A stretch of 64,000 nt of DNA from Zunongwangia mangrovi (GTDB taxonomy: Bacteria > Bacteroidota > Bacteroidia > Flavobacteriales > Flavobacteriaceae): contig NZ_FOKV01000003.1 of assembly GCF_900112105.1 (NCBI RefSeq), positions 248,001 through 312,000 of the forward strand, read 5' to 3'. Within the stretch, counting starts at the first letter, position 1; each line of letters begins with the position of its first letter. Under the pieces are notes generated by a model. That model was not told the origin of the DNA and did not search any database. It saw nothing but the letters and a program-made list of their open reading frames with translations. Positions 15,773-24,583 of this stretch are shown here, piece by piece. The translations under genes were made by a program, and so were the position numbers.

Positions 15773-17179
15773 ATGAGTACATATGATGTTGCAGTTATAG
15801 GTTCTGGCCCGGGTGGATACGTGGCAGCCATACGCTGCGCACAGCTGGGAATGAAAACTGCAATCATAGAAAAATATTCTACTCTTGGTGGAACTTGTCT
15901 TAATGTTGGTTGTATCCCAAGTAAAGCACTTTTAGATTCTTCACACCATTATCATGATGCAGTAAAACATTTTGAGGATCACGGAATTGAAATTTCAGGA
16001 GAAATAAAAATGAATCTTGAAAAAATGATGGATCGTAAAGCATCTGTGGTTAGCCAGACTTGTGATGGTGTAAAATTTTTGATGGATAAAAATAAGATTG
16101 ATGTTTTTGAAGGAATTGGTTCTTTTAAAGACAAAACTCATATCAATATTAAAAAGAATGATGGTGAGACTGAAACTATCGAAGCTAAGAAAACCATAAT
16201 AGCTACAGGTAGTAAACCATCTAATCTTCCATTTATCGAGTTAGATAAAGAGAGAGTAATTACATCTACTGAAGCTTTAAAATTAAAAGAAGTTCCAAAA
16301 CATCTAATTATTATTGGAGGTGGAGTAATTGGTTTAGAGTTAGGTCAGGTTTATAGCCGTTTAGGCGCAGATGTTTCTGTAGTTGAATTTATGGATCGTA
16401 TTATCCCAACTATGGATAGTGCGCTTTCTAAAGAACTTACTAAAGTTCTTAAAAAACAGGGCGTAAAATTCTACACCAGCACAAAAGTGAAATCTGTTGA
16501 AAGAAACGGAGACGAAATTATCGTTAAAGCAGATGACAAAAAGGATAAGGAAGTAGAATTAAAAGGAGATTATTGTTTAGTTTCTGTAGGTCGTCGCCCT
16601 TATACAGACGGACTTAATGCAGATGCTGCTGGAGTAACCATAGATGATCGTGGCCGAATTAGCGTAAATGAACATCTACAAACCAATGTAGAAAATATTT
16701 ATGCAATTGGAGATGTTGTAAAAGGAGCGATGTTAGCGCATAAGGCTGAAGAAGAAGGAACTTTTGTTGCTGAAACCATTGCCGGACAAAAACCACATAT
16801 TAATTACAATTTAATTCCTGGTGTTGTTTATACATGGCCAGAGGTTGCATCTGTAGGTAAAACGGAAGAGCAATTAAAAGAAGAAGGCGTAAAATATAAA
16901 GAAGGTAAATTCCCAATGCGTGCTTTAGGTCGCTCTAGAGCTAGTGGAGATATCGACGGAATGGTGAAAATTCTTGCAGACGAAAAGACCGATGAGGTAC
17001 TTGGAGTTCACATGATTGGTGCTCGTACTGCAGATCTTATTGCTGAAGCTGTTACCGCGATGGAGTTCCGTGCTTCTGCTGAAGATATTTCTAGAATGAG
17101 CCATGCACATCCAACTTTTGCTGAAGCTGTAAAAGAAGCTGCATTGGCTGCTACAGATAATCGAGCGTTGCACGTGTAG
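15773..17179 (+). CDS. lpdA: Dihydrolipoyl dehydrogenase (E3)
   Basis: A 468-residue flavoprotein disulfide reductase that reoxidises dihydrolipoamide in pyruvate, 2-oxoglutarate and branched-chain dehydrogenase complexes and the glycine cleavage system. Seen: FAD-binding VIGSGPGGYVAA (8-19), the redox disulfide GGTCLNVGCIPSK with Cys42 and Cys47, the NAD-binding IIGGGVIGLELG, the second FAD motif YAIGDVV, and the C-terminal dyad His446-Glu451 in HAHPTFAEAVKEA. Length is standard. It has its own promoter and terminator, so it is monocistronic and would serve several complexes encoded elsewhere. Confidence 0.96.
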   Translation: MSTYDVAVIGSGPGGYVAAIRCAQLGMKTAIIEKYSTLGGTCLNVGCIPSKALLDSSHHYHDAVKHFEDHGIEISGEIKMNLEKMMDRKASVVSQTCDGVKFLMDKNKIDVFEGIGSFKDKTHINIKKNDGETETIEAKKTIIATGSKPSNLPFIELDKERVITSTEALKLKEVPKHLIIIGGGVIGLELGQVYSRLGADVSVVEFMDRIIPTMDSALSKELTKVLKKQGVKFYTSTKVKSVERNGDEIIVKADDKKDKEVELKGDYCLVSVGRRPYTDGLNADAAGVTIDDRGRISVNEHLQTNVENIYAIGDVVKGAMLAHKAEEEGTFVAETIAGQKPHINYNLIPGVVYTWPEVASVGKTEEQLKEEGVKYKEGKFPMRALGRSRASGDIDGMVKILADEKTDEVLGVHMIGARTADLIAEAVTAMEFRASAEDISRMSHAHPTFAEAVKEAALAATDNRALHV

Positions 17180-17203
17180 ATAATTATCAGTTTAAAATTT
17201 TGG

Positions 17204-17236
17204 AAGCCCTGTTCAATTATTTGACAGGGCTTTTTT
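17204..17236 (+). terminator. lpdA terminator
   Basis: AAGCCCTG (17204-17211) pairs with CAGGGCTT (17225-17232), extended inside by TCAA/TTGA with one bulged T, then a run of six T. It follows the lpdA stop by 24 bases. Confidence 0.85.
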
Positions 17237-17380
17237 GATCATTGGAGTTAAAATTTTTCTTAAATAATAAAAGGCTAATTCGTTTTAACGACTTTATTAT
17301 GAAGCTTATCGGTTTTATTTTTTCATGAAAATACTTTGCAATACTATTGCAGTGTATTTAAAATTAACCCTACACCTTAC

Positions 17381-17968
17381 ATGAAAAAATTTTCCCCTAC
17401 GAAGATTCTTCTTGCCGTATTATTTGTTTTTTTTAATGTTACTTTAGGTTTTTCGCAAGTTGGTATTGGTACGTCCAGCCCTGATAATAGTTCTATACTA
17501 GATGTTAAAAGTTCTACTGGTGGAGTACTTGTGCCAAGAATGACAACGGCAGAGCGTAACCGAATTTCTTCTCCTGCTACAGGATTATTAATTTACGATA
17601 CTACGAGACAATGTCTAAGCCAGCAGGTAGGAACGCCCGCTTCGCCAGATTGGGTTTGTATTTCTGGGAATGTAGTTCGTTTCTTTTATTTACCTAGTTT
17701 GAACATAGATACTTCAGAAACAGGAAATGGAGAAGTGAATTTGTACGAGGAGTACAAAAAGCAGTTTTCTCAACCATTGGTGTCTTCTACACCAGGTTCA
17801 ACTATTCCTTATTTCGAATCTGCAACAGATCTAGATTATCATGTTACGGCCTATGATTCATCAGTTTTAGACAATCTTTCTTTGAACCAAAACGGAGTTC
17901 TTTCGTATGAAGTAATTGGTAGTGCCACTGCCTGTTCTTTCATAAATGTTGTATTGGTTGTAAAATAA
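17381..17968 (+). CDS. Secreted protein with 'VGIGT..LDV..GVLVPRM' surface motif
   Basis: A 195-residue exported protein. The ATG at 17381 (MKKFSPTK) is taken over the in-frame start at 17336, since it gives a proper signal peptide ending at GFSQ. After cleavage comes VGIGTSSPDNSSILDV, then GGVLVPRMTTAERNRI and PATGLLIYDTT: this is the repeat-like motif found at the start of many flavobacterial surface and adhesin-like proteins, related to phage tail-fibre chaperone segments. The C-terminal half (FFYLPSLNIDTSETGNGEVNLYEEY... to VVLVVK) is strand-rich and resembles a conserved Flavobacteriia protein of unknown role. It sits 15 bases before another secreted protein gene, so the two are likely co-transcribed. 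Confidence 0.7.
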   Translation: MKKFSPTKILLAVLFVFFNVTLGFSQVGIGTSSPDNSSILDVKSSTGGVLVPRMTTAERNRISSPATGLLIYDTTRQCLSQQVGTPASPDWVCISGNVVRFFYLPSLNIDTSETGNGEVNLYEEYKKQFSQPLVSSTPGSTIPYFESATDLDYHVTAYDSSVLDNLSLNQNGVLSYEVIGSATACSFINVVLVVK

Positions 17969-17983
17969 TTTCAGCAAACAATT

Positions 17984-19279
17984 ATGAAAAAACTATTCAG
18001 TCTTTTCCTGATCTTATTTTCGGTTTATTCATCCATTGCGCAATGTGATTGTGATCAAACCATTTCATCCAGTATATGGAATGGTGGTTATACATTTCAA
18101 TCTAATAAAACGTATTGTATTCAGGGAAATATTACGATAAGATATAATGTGACTTTCCAAAATAATACAAGTATTTGTATTCCTCAAGGAGCTACGCTGA
18201 AAATTGATAATACGATGAATGGTGGTGCTAGTAATAAGGTTGATATAAGCGTATACGGTAACCTTATTGTACCTAATACTTTTCCAGTAAGTTTTGATAT
18301 TCATGTTTATAATGGTGGTAATATTACAGGTCTTAGAGGGATTAAACAGGATATTCAGATGAATGGAGATAATTTTAATCTTATAATCGACGAGGGGGGT
18401 AGTTATAAATTTGGGAATTTGAATTTAAATAATAATGGTAGAGAAAATACGATAGAGAATCATGGGACGATGACAATTGATGGGGAAATTAATACTCGTA
18501 ATGCAAAATCAGCATTAAGATTAGATAACTATGGAACTATTGATATGACAGGAAATATTTATTTCAGTAATTCATCTGGAACTAATACTTTTTATAATCA
18601 TGGAAATTTAAGTTGCCTGGGAGTGTATTCAACAGACCCAACATTGCATATGCAAAATGCAGGAACTATGTCGATGTCTCAGAATTATGATAATACTGAA
18701 AACAGCGTATTTTCAAATTGTGGAACATTCAGAATGAATGGTAGTTGGGGATTTAATTTAAGAGGTTTAATTATAAATACAGGGAATATGATAATTCCTA
18801 ATAGTTCTATAGCATTCTCTTCTACAGGTAGAATTCAAAACTATAGTGTAATGAGTTTAAAACAGATAGCTATGGATCCCAATTCAATAATTTATAATGA
18901 AGGTGAAATAACATTCGCAGAAGCTCCTAATACTAATATAAGATTTGCTGGGCCTGGTGCAAATGAGCAGCCAGAACATTCTGATTCTAGTAATTATGGT
19001 AGATTTAAATGGCCAGGCACACAGTCTAATCAATCTGGTTGGGCTAGAGGCAATTTAAACTTTGTTACTACTACTCCAAGTACGGTTAATGATAACAATG
19101 CTTACGGGATGTTTGGAAGATGGAATAGCGTAGAATTTGATAGTTCAGTAAAATTTGGAAACTGTAATACTTGTACAGTTATTACAGAATATGATCAATG
19201 CGCTAACGCAGATGGTACTTGGCCGGTTATTGGGCCAAAATGTATCCCGGTAAACAGGCATGTAAGAACATATTTATAA
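17984..19279 (+). CDS. Secreted Asn/Gly-rich protein, probable beta-helix
   Basis: A 431-residue exported protein that I do not recognise. Seen: signal peptide MKKLFSLFLILFSVYSSIAQ, then CDCDQTISSSIW; a long repetitive middle (about residues 60-330) of short strands broken by N, NG, N-x-G and G-T turns (for example NHGTMTIDG, NYGTIDMTG, NHGNLSCLG, NAGTMSMSQ, NCGTFRMNG, NTGNMIIPN), spaced roughly every 20-25 residues. This is what a right-handed beta-helix looks like. The C-terminus carries a Cys-rich patch (GNCNTCTVI..QCANADGTWPVIGPKC). No type IX C-terminal sorting domain is seen, so its anchoring is open. It is 15 bases downstream of the VGIGT protein gene and followed by a strong terminator. 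Confidence 0.65.
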   Translation: MKKLFSLFLILFSVYSSIAQCDCDQTISSSIWNGGYTFQSNKTYCIQGNITIRYNVTFQNNTSICIPQGATLKIDNTMNGGASNKVDISVYGNLIVPNTFPVSFDIHVYNGGNITGLRGIKQDIQMNGDNFNLIIDEGGSYKFGNLNLNNNGRENTIENHGTMTIDGEINTRNAKSALRLDNYGTIDMTGNIYFSNSSGTNTFYNHGNLSCLGVYSTDPTLHMQNAGTMSMSQNYDNTENSVFSNCGTFRMNGSWGFNLRGLIINTGNMIIPNSSIAFSSTGRIQNYSVMSLKQIAMDPNSIIYNEGEITFAEAPNTNIRFAGPGANEQPEHSDSSNYGRFKWPGTQSNQSGWARGNLNFVTTTPSTVNDNNAYGMFGRWNSVEFDSSVKFGNCNTCTVITEYDQCANADGTWPVIGPKCIPVNRHVRTYL

Positions 19280-19296
19280 TTACTTGATATAAATTA

Positions 19297-19323
19297 AAAG
19301 GCAGCCAACTGGCTGCCTTTTTT
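19297..19323 (+). terminator. Terminator after the beta-helix protein gene
   Basis: A perfect 10-bp stem (AAAGGCAGCC at 19297-19306, GGCTGCCTTT at 19311-19320) with a 4-base loop and a T run. It ends the two-gene secreted-protein unit. Confidence 0.9.
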
Positions 19324-19470
19324 CATTCTAAACTGACTCAGAAATTATAAGGTTTTGGCTTTTTAATTGGTTTAGGAAGTAAATTAAAAGCCTGATTAAT
19401 CTGAGTAAAATTCAATAGGGAAATATTGATTGTTTTAGAATGAGATTTTGCATGTTTTTACAGTCTTTTT

Positions 19471-20181
19471 TTAATGATATTCAGCCAACTTTTCTAAAAC
19501 CTGTTCTTTAAAACTTCGGCTTATTGGTATCGATTTTTGTAGTATCACCACCTGCTCATTAGTATAAGATTCGATTTTTGGGATCGAAACTATAAAAGAT
19601 CGATGCGTTCTTAAAAATTTTGAACTAGGTAACTTCTCTTCAATCGCTGTAATAGTTTCTCTGGTGATTTTCGTATCAGTTAAGAGGTGGATTTTTAAAT
19701 AATCAGCATAGCTTTCGATATAAAGCAATTCTTCAAAATCGATTTTCACCATTTGGCGATCTATTTTTACAAAAATAAATTCGGCTTCTTTTTCATCGAT
19801 TTTCGTGATTTCTTTTTCTGAATGATTTTTCCGATAATTATTTATGGCATCTAGCAAACGTTCGAAAGAAATAGGTTTTAGTAAATAATCTGCTGCGTGC
19901 AAATTAAAACCATCTACCGCATATTCTCGATAAGCAGTGGTAAAAATAACCTGTAGGTCTTTATTGATCGATCTGGCAAAGGAAATCCCGGAAATTCCCG
20001 GCATATTAATATCTAAAAAAATCAAATGGATGTTCTCTTTGCTAATTACATTAAAAGCTTCAGTAGCGTTACTGCAACGTGCTAGAATATTGATGTCTTC
20101 AATTTTAGAAAGATGACTTTCCATAATATCCAACGCAACAGGTTCGTCGTCTACAAGAATACAATTAATGGGTGCCGCCAT
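19471..20181 (-). CDS. LytTR-family response regulator
   Basis: A 236-residue two-component regulator. Residues 5-120 form a receiver domain: acidic pair Asp11-Asp12, phospho-acceptor Asp57 in IFLDINMPG, Thr/Ala in FTTAY and Lys in ADYLLKPIS. Residues 135-235 form a LytTR DNA-binding domain (KIDFEELLYIESYADYLKIHL, LRTHRSFIVSIPKIE, IPISRSFKEQVLEKL). Such regulators are usually paired with LytS-type kinases; the likely partner is the kinase encoded divergently about 660 bases away. The target genes are unknown; the small membrane protein between them is a candidate. Confidence 0.92.
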   Translation of the reverse strand: MAAPINCILVDDEPVALDIMESHLSKIEDINILARCSNATEAFNVISKENIHLIFLDINMPGISGISFARSINKDLQVIFTTAYREYAVDGFNLHAADYLLKPISFERLLDAINNYRKNHSEKEITKIDEKEAEFIFVKIDRQMVKIDFEELLYIESYADYLKIHLLTDTKITRETITAIEEKLPSSKFLRTHRSFIVSIPKIESYTNEQVVILQKSIPISRSFKEQVLEKLAEYH

Positions 20182-20227
20182 TTATTCAGAATTAATGCTT
20201 TTTAAAATTAACCAATTTCAGAATACA

Positions 20228-20626
20228 TCACTTTTTTATGGCTGTTAAAATAATGATTCCCAGCCTGCCAACCAGAAAAGTTACAGTGCCAAAAATAATA
20301 GTAAGTAAAGTTACTTTTAATCCACCAGCCAGCATTTCAGTAGAAACATTTCCCCAGGATTCTATTGCATCGAACATTTGTATTAAACCAAGAAACTGAA
20401 AAAGAAGTCCGCTTACCAATGCAAATAAGCCGATATGATGAATTAAACTGAGCGTTTTTTTGAAAAGATGATCCTGCGATAATTTTGTGGCAGCAAAGGC
20501 GATAAGTCCTATAGTAATTAAGAAGCAAATAAGTATAGTCCACATTGCAAAAGGCCCGCCCTCGTTTATTCTATCGGCTAATTGGCCAAAAAATCCACGA
20601 CTTTGATACAGTAATACTAGGTACAT
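20228..20626 (-). CDS. Small MotA/TolQ/ExbB-like membrane protein
   Basis: A 132-residue membrane protein with three helices (about residues 25-47, 62-85 and 102-130). The last helices (GGLKVTLLTIIFGTVTFLVGRLGIIIL) recall the pore-lining helices of the MotA/TolQ/ExbB proton-channel family, with the conserved 'GL..TLxTTxxG' pattern present only in part (GLKVTLLTIIFG). It is shorter than true ExbB proteins and lacks the large cytoplasmic loop. It lies 46 bases upstream of the LytTR regulator gene, same strand, probably in one transcript. Possibly a sensor or effector of that two-component system; role unknown. Confidence 0.6.
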   Translation of the reverse strand: MYLVLLYQSRGFFGQLADRINEGGPFAMWTILICFLITIGLIAFAATKLSQDHLFKKTLSLIHHIGLFALVSGLLFQFLGLIQMFDAIESWGNVSTEMLAGGLKVTLLTIIFGTVTFLVGRLGIIILTAIKK

Positions 20627-20838
20627 AATTATTTTTTTAAAGATTGATGAAGCAAACTTAACAGCCTTTTAGCTTCAAAAAATCACTTTGCGATAGATTA
20701 CAGGTTTTAGCTTCTTTTCTACATTAAAGATATATTTTTAAGTACAATTATCGCTAAACTTGTAGAAAAGCCAAGCTTTTTTGTAGTTGGTCGCAAAAGT
20801 TGATCTTGTTAGAACATTCTGACCATATTTGTAAATTA

Positions 20839-21900
20839 ATGTTACTAAAATTGACCATAAAGATATTTAAGAAACTACTGCTACACAGCTTATTTTGGGT
20901 AGCAGTGCTTTTCTTTTATATGTTCTTTTTTGCGATAGACGATTCAGATTTGTGGTTATCGGCGCGATTTTCAATTGCATTGATGCCGGTTACAATTGGC
21001 ACGACTTATATTTTTTCTTACACCTTAATCCCAAAATATCTATCTAAACGAAAGTATTTTTTATTCGGACTTTATTCATTTTATGCTTTAGTGATTTCAG
21101 CCTCATTAATCATTTTTTCGGCTTTTTATGGCTATTTGCTGGTGTTTGGATTGCAATGGGAGGGAAGTTATCCGGTCTCTAAAGGGCTAACCTTTATATA
21201 TTTTGCGGTTTACCTGGTAATCGTCTTAGGTTGTGGCTTAAGTCTTACCAAATCTTATTTTAAAACTTTAAATAAAAACGAGGAGCTAAAAAATACCCTG
21301 CTAGAAAGCGAATTACAGCTCAAAATTCAGGAGTTACAGTATTTAAAGATGCAAATTCATCCTCATTTTCTGTTCAATACCTTAAATACCATTTATGGTT
21401 TGGCGCTTACCAAAAAGGATTCAGCGCCAGATATGATCTTAAAATTAGCCGATTTGCTAGATTATATTTTATACGAAACCAAGAAGAATAAGGTGCCATT
21501 AAAGCGCGAAATTCAGCATTTAAAAGATTATATCGAGTTAGAAAAATTACGGTTTGGGGATCGATTAATTGCTGAAATAAATATTGCTGAATTTTCATCG
21601 AATATCGAAATCCCGCCAATGCTATTTCTGCCATTTCTGGAAAATTCATTCAAACATGGCAAATCTTCTGAAGGAATCCTGAAAATAAAAATGAAGCTCG
21701 AAATTATCGAAAATCAGCTTGTATTTTTTCTGAAAAATTCGGTGCCCAAGCAAAAGGAAATTTTAGATCAAAATTCAGGAATTGGTCTTGAAAATATTCA
21801 AAGAAGGCTCCAATATATTTATGGGAAAGCTTATGATTTAGAGCTTTCTACAAGCAAAAATGAATATTCTATCTTACTTAAAATTCCGCTTAAATTTTAG
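20839..21900 (+). CDS. LytS-like sensor histidine kinase (His_kinase/PF06580 type)
   Basis: A 353-residue membrane histidine kinase. The ATG at 20839 (MLLKLTIKIFKK) is taken rather than an in-frame TTG at 20800. Seen: four N-terminal membrane helices (about residues 12-35, 42-60, 70-98, 110-138), a coiled segment, then the PF06580 core MQIHPHFLFNTLNTIYGLAL with probable phospho-acceptor His176, LADLLDYILYETKKNKVPLKREIQHLKDYIELEKLRFG, and an HATPase domain with PPMLFLPFLENSFKHG (N box) and GIGLENIQRRL (G box). No extracytoplasmic sensor domain is present, so the signal is probably sensed in the membrane. Divergent from the LytTR regulator, its likely partner. Confidence 0.9.
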   Translation: MLLKLTIKIFKKLLLHSLFWVAVLFFYMFFFAIDDSDLWLSARFSIALMPVTIGTTYIFSYTLIPKYLSKRKYFLFGLYSFYALVISASLIIFSAFYGYLLVFGLQWEGSYPVSKGLTFIYFAVYLVIVLGCGLSLTKSYFKTLNKNEELKNTLLESELQLKIQELQYLKMQIHPHFLFNTLNTIYGLALTKKDSAPDMILKLADLLDYILYETKKNKVPLKREIQHLKDYIELEKLRFGDRLIAEINIAEFSSNIEIPPMLFLPFLENSFKHGKSSEGILKIKMKLEIIENQLVFFLKNSVPKQKEILDQNSGIGLENIQRRLQYIYGKAYDLELSTSKNEYSILLKIPLKF

Positions 21901-21944
21901 CATTTTGACCTTTAGAATTTTCAATTTTGTATTGAAGGAATCAC

Positions 21945-21952
21945 TATCTTTA
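21945..21952 (+). promoter_or_regulatory. Possible -7 box for the 35-residue gene
   Basis: TATCTTTA matches TAnnTTTG at seven of eight positions, 26 bases before the ATG at 21979. Spacing to upstream TTG triplets (15 or 10 bases) is short, so this is a weak call. Confidence 0.3.
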
Positions 21953-21978
21953 ATAGGTTAATCCTAATATTAAAGATT

Positions 21979-22086
21979 ATGGCAAAAGCAAAGTCACCAG
22001 CTAAAAATTCGGTTAAAAAAGAAGCGGTTTTAAGCTTAAAAGAGAAGCGAGCTGCAAAGGCGGCTAAGAAATTGAACACAAGCTAA
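21979..22086 (+). CDS. 35-residue Lys/Ala-rich basic protein
   Basis: A short frame not long enough for ordinary gene calling. It reads MAKAKSPAKNSVKKEAV then LSLKEKRAAKAAKKLNTS: 13 of 35 residues are Lys or Arg and 10 are Ala, with no aromatic residues, like a small nucleic-acid-binding or ribosome-associated tail. It has a possible -7 box 26 bases upstream and a strong terminator 22 bases downstream, i.e. its own transcription unit between the kinase and the RNA helicase. Similar short Lys-rich proteins are familiar from Flavobacteriaceae (memory only). Function unknown. Confidence 0.55.
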   Translation: MAKAKSPAKNSVKKEAVLSLKEKRAAKAAKKLNTS

Positions 22087-22107
22087 AGTTTTAAACTTAG
22101 ATTGAAT

Positions 22108-22136
22108 AAAAAAAGGAGCAAAGTAGCTCCTTTTTT
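22108..22136. terminator. Bidirectional terminator between the 35-residue gene and the helicase
   Basis: GGAGC (22115-22119) pairs with GCTCC (22126-22130), flanked by A and T runs that extend the stem on both sides. It serves the plus-strand small gene and the minus-strand helicase, whose stop is at 22140. Confidence 0.8.
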
Positions 22137-22139
22137 CCT

Positions 22140-23507
22140 TTATTTTTTACGCCTACGATTGGCATTTTTATCGCCTCGCGTTTTTGGCTTTTTATACTTT
22201 TTAGCAATTTCTCTACGATAAGAACCGCCAAGATTTACTTTTTTATTTTTTTCTTTTTTCTCGTGGAAAGCAGGGCCGGCTTCATCTAGTGGTTTACTAG
22301 GATTGTTAATCTCAATTTCTCTGGGGCGTTCTTCAGGAATTAATTCATTAGAGATCTTAACTTCTTCAGGAATTTCCATTTTTGGAACTTCCATTTTCAT
22401 CAATTCCTCGATGGCTTTTAGATAATCCAGTTCTTTTTCAGTAGTAAAAAGAATAGAATGTCCTTTTTTCTCAGCACGTCCTGTTCGCCCAATTCTATGC
22501 ATATAATTTTCAGGATAATTTGGCGTATCAAAGTTTATAACGTGCGAAACAGCATTAAGATCTAAACCACGCGCCATCACATCTGTAGCGATCATAATTC
22601 GGGTTAAACCTTCATCAAAATCTTCAACGTTTTTTAATCTGTAATTCTGACTTTTACCGGTATGAACCAAACTAATTTCCCCTGGAAATTTTTTACCTAA
22701 ACTTTCAAATAATCGATCGGCAATACGTTTATCTGAAATAAAAATAAGCATCTTTTTAAAGGTTTCTTTATCACTGAAAAGATGCTTTAAAAGATTCGCT
22801 TTTGTATTGAAATTAGGCAAAATATAGCCTTGTTGCTCGATATTATCTAACGGAGTACCGCTAACCGCGATAGAAATTTTCTCTGGAGCTTTAAAATTCT
22901 CGTCGATCATCTGCTCCACAATTTCAGTCATTGTTGCAGAGAACATAATACTTTGCCTGTTTGGTGGCAGCAATTCGATAATATTATGCACCTGAAATTT
23001 AAAACCAAGATCCAGCATCACATCAACTTCATCGATCACAAATTTCTGAATCGATTTTAGCTGAACGGCCCGTCTTAAAACAAGATCGTACAATCGTCTT
23101 GGTGTTGCAACAACGACATCTAAACCACGTTGTAATTCCTGTTGCTGTGTATTTATATTTACACCACCATAAATCCCGGCTACTCTTAAATTAATGTATT
23201 TCGCCAGTTTATCGATTTCCTCGGTAACCTGAACAACCAGTTCACGAGTAGGAACCATGATTAAAATACGCGGATTCTTTTGCTTAGAAAATTTAAGCAT
23301 TCTAAGTAAGGGTAATAAATAAGCAAAGGTTTTACCGGTACCGGTTTGGGCGATTCCTACAACATCTTTTCCAGACATGATTGGCGAAAATGCCTGTTCC
23401 TGGATAGGTGTTGGCTTTTGGAAGCCCATATCTTCCAGCGCATTGCGTAAAGGTGTATTTAAATTAAGATCTTGAAAACTCACAACGGGAGGTTTAATTT
23501 TTTGCAA
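22140..23507 (-). CDS. DEAD-box ATP-dependent RNA helicase (RhlE-like)
   Basis: A 455-residue RNA helicase that remodels RNA or ribosome precursors. Motifs in order: Q motif FQDLNLNTPLRNALEDMGFQKPTPIQEQAF, motif I AQTGTGKT, Ia PTRELVVQ, Ib TPRRL, motif II IDEVD (Val in place of Ala in DEAD), III SAT, IV IFISDKR, V ATDVMARGLDL, VI HRIGRTGRA. The tail from about residue 385 is highly basic, ending NANRRRKK, typical of cold- or ribosome-associated members. Monocistronic, with a terminator on its 3' side. Confidence 0.93.
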   Translation of the reverse strand: MQKIKPPVVSFQDLNLNTPLRNALEDMGFQKPTPIQEQAFSPIMSGKDVVGIAQTGTGKTFAYLLPLLRMLKFSKQKNPRILIMVPTRELVVQVTEEIDKLAKYINLRVAGIYGGVNINTQQQELQRGLDVVVATPRRLYDLVLRRAVQLKSIQKFVIDEVDVMLDLGFKFQVHNIIELLPPNRQSIMFSATMTEIVEQMIDENFKAPEKISIAVSGTPLDNIEQQGYILPNFNTKANLLKHLFSDKETFKKMLIFISDKRIADRLFESLGKKFPGEISLVHTGKSQNYRLKNVEDFDEGLTRIMIATDVMARGLDLNAVSHVINFDTPNYPENYMHRIGRTGRAEKKGHSILFTTEKELDYLKAIEELMKMEVPKMEIPEEVKISNELIPEERPREIEINNPSKPLDEAGPAFHEKKEKNKKVNLGGSYRREIAKKYKKPKTRGDKNANRRRKK

Positions 23508-23590
23508 AGGTAGGCTATGATTCTCAAAGAACTACTTTTAAATCTATAATTTGTTTGAGAATCGATGTTTTTGGGCTGCTTTTTTTAAAA

Positions 23591-24463
23591 TTATACTATC
23601 GTAATGCTGTATGTTGCGCTGTATTCTTTCCCAGTTTCTAGCTCAATAATTCCTTCTTTGGTTTTAAAGTTTTGATCTGTACTTTCTACATCAGCAATTC
23701 CCAGCCAGGGTTCAATACAAACATAAGGCGCACCAGGTTTTGCCCAAACTCCCAGATTTTTAAAATCATCGTAAGAAACGCTTAATATCGATCCATGATT
23801 TTTACTTTTTAAGCTTACATTTTTTGAAGTTATATTTTTAAAAATTAAAGCGTCATTATTAAAAAGATCTTTGGTAAGCTGGATTCTATCTGAATTTTCA
23901 ATGATCGTTTTGGTATTATCACTTACTAAGCCGCTTTCTCCTAAAAGGTAAGTTTCTAGAGTGAGATCTTGATCGAATTCCAGATAATAATCTTCATAAG
24001 TTTCGCCTTCAAAAAGTGGCGCATTAAATGCAGGATGCCCGCCGATTTGAAAATAAATAGGTTTTGTATCCATATTTTTTACCAGATGATTTACTTCGAC
24101 AGACTTATCTTTTAAGGTAAAACTAAGTTCGAATTCAAATTCAAAAGGATAGATCTTACGTAATTCTTCGTTACTTTTTATGCTGAAGGTAATCGAAGTT
24201 TCGGTTTGGTTTTTTACTTCAAGATTTTCATTGTGGCGTATAAACCCATGTCTTGGCATATCGTAAAATTCACCTTCATATTTTATCTGATTGCCTTTTA
24301 AAGCGCCAATTACTGGAAATAAGTTTGGTGCGTGGCTTCCCCAAATTTCGGGATCTGCCTGCCACATATATTCTTTGTTGTTTTTCAGGTTTTTGATACT
24401 ACATAATTCGGCTCCGTTATGCTGAATTCCTATTTCTAAATGGTCGTTTTTTAAAATATACAT
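23591..24463 (-). CDS. Aldose 1-epimerase-family protein (LacX-like)
   Basis: A 290-residue protein of the galactose-mutarotase fold, subgroup LacX/YihR-like rather than GalM. Seen: GAELCSIKNLKNNKEYMWQADPEIWGSHAPNLFPVIG at the N-terminus (the LacX signature, roughly residues 18-54), PRHGFIRHNE with a catalytic-type His, IGGHPAFNAP with the second His, and YVCIEPWLGIADVES near the C-terminus with the conserved Glu. It probably interconverts sugar anomers in the cytoplasm; the sugar is unknown. It stands alone, away from the galactose locus, where a true galM is present. Confidence 0.85.
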   Translation of the reverse strand: MYILKNDHLEIGIQHNGAELCSIKNLKNNKEYMWQADPEIWGSHAPNLFPVIGALKGNQIKYEGEFYDMPRHGFIRHNENLEVKNQTETSITFSIKSNEELRKIYPFEFEFELSFTLKDKSVEVNHLVKNMDTKPIYFQIGGHPAFNAPLFEGETYEDYYLEFDQDLTLETYLLGESGLVSDNTKTIIENSDRIQLTKDLFNNDALIFKNITSKNVSLKSKNHGSILSVSYDDFKNLGVWAKPGAPYVCIEPWLGIADVESTDQNFKTKEGIIELETGKEYSATYSITIV

Positions 24464-24583
24464 CGTGATTTATTTTCGTCAAATTTTATTCAGTATAAAG
24501 ATAACATCTCTTCAATTTCTAGTGGCAATTTTGAAACATAAAGATTTCTTATGTTTTCGATAGAATGTTTCTTTGAGAAACAA

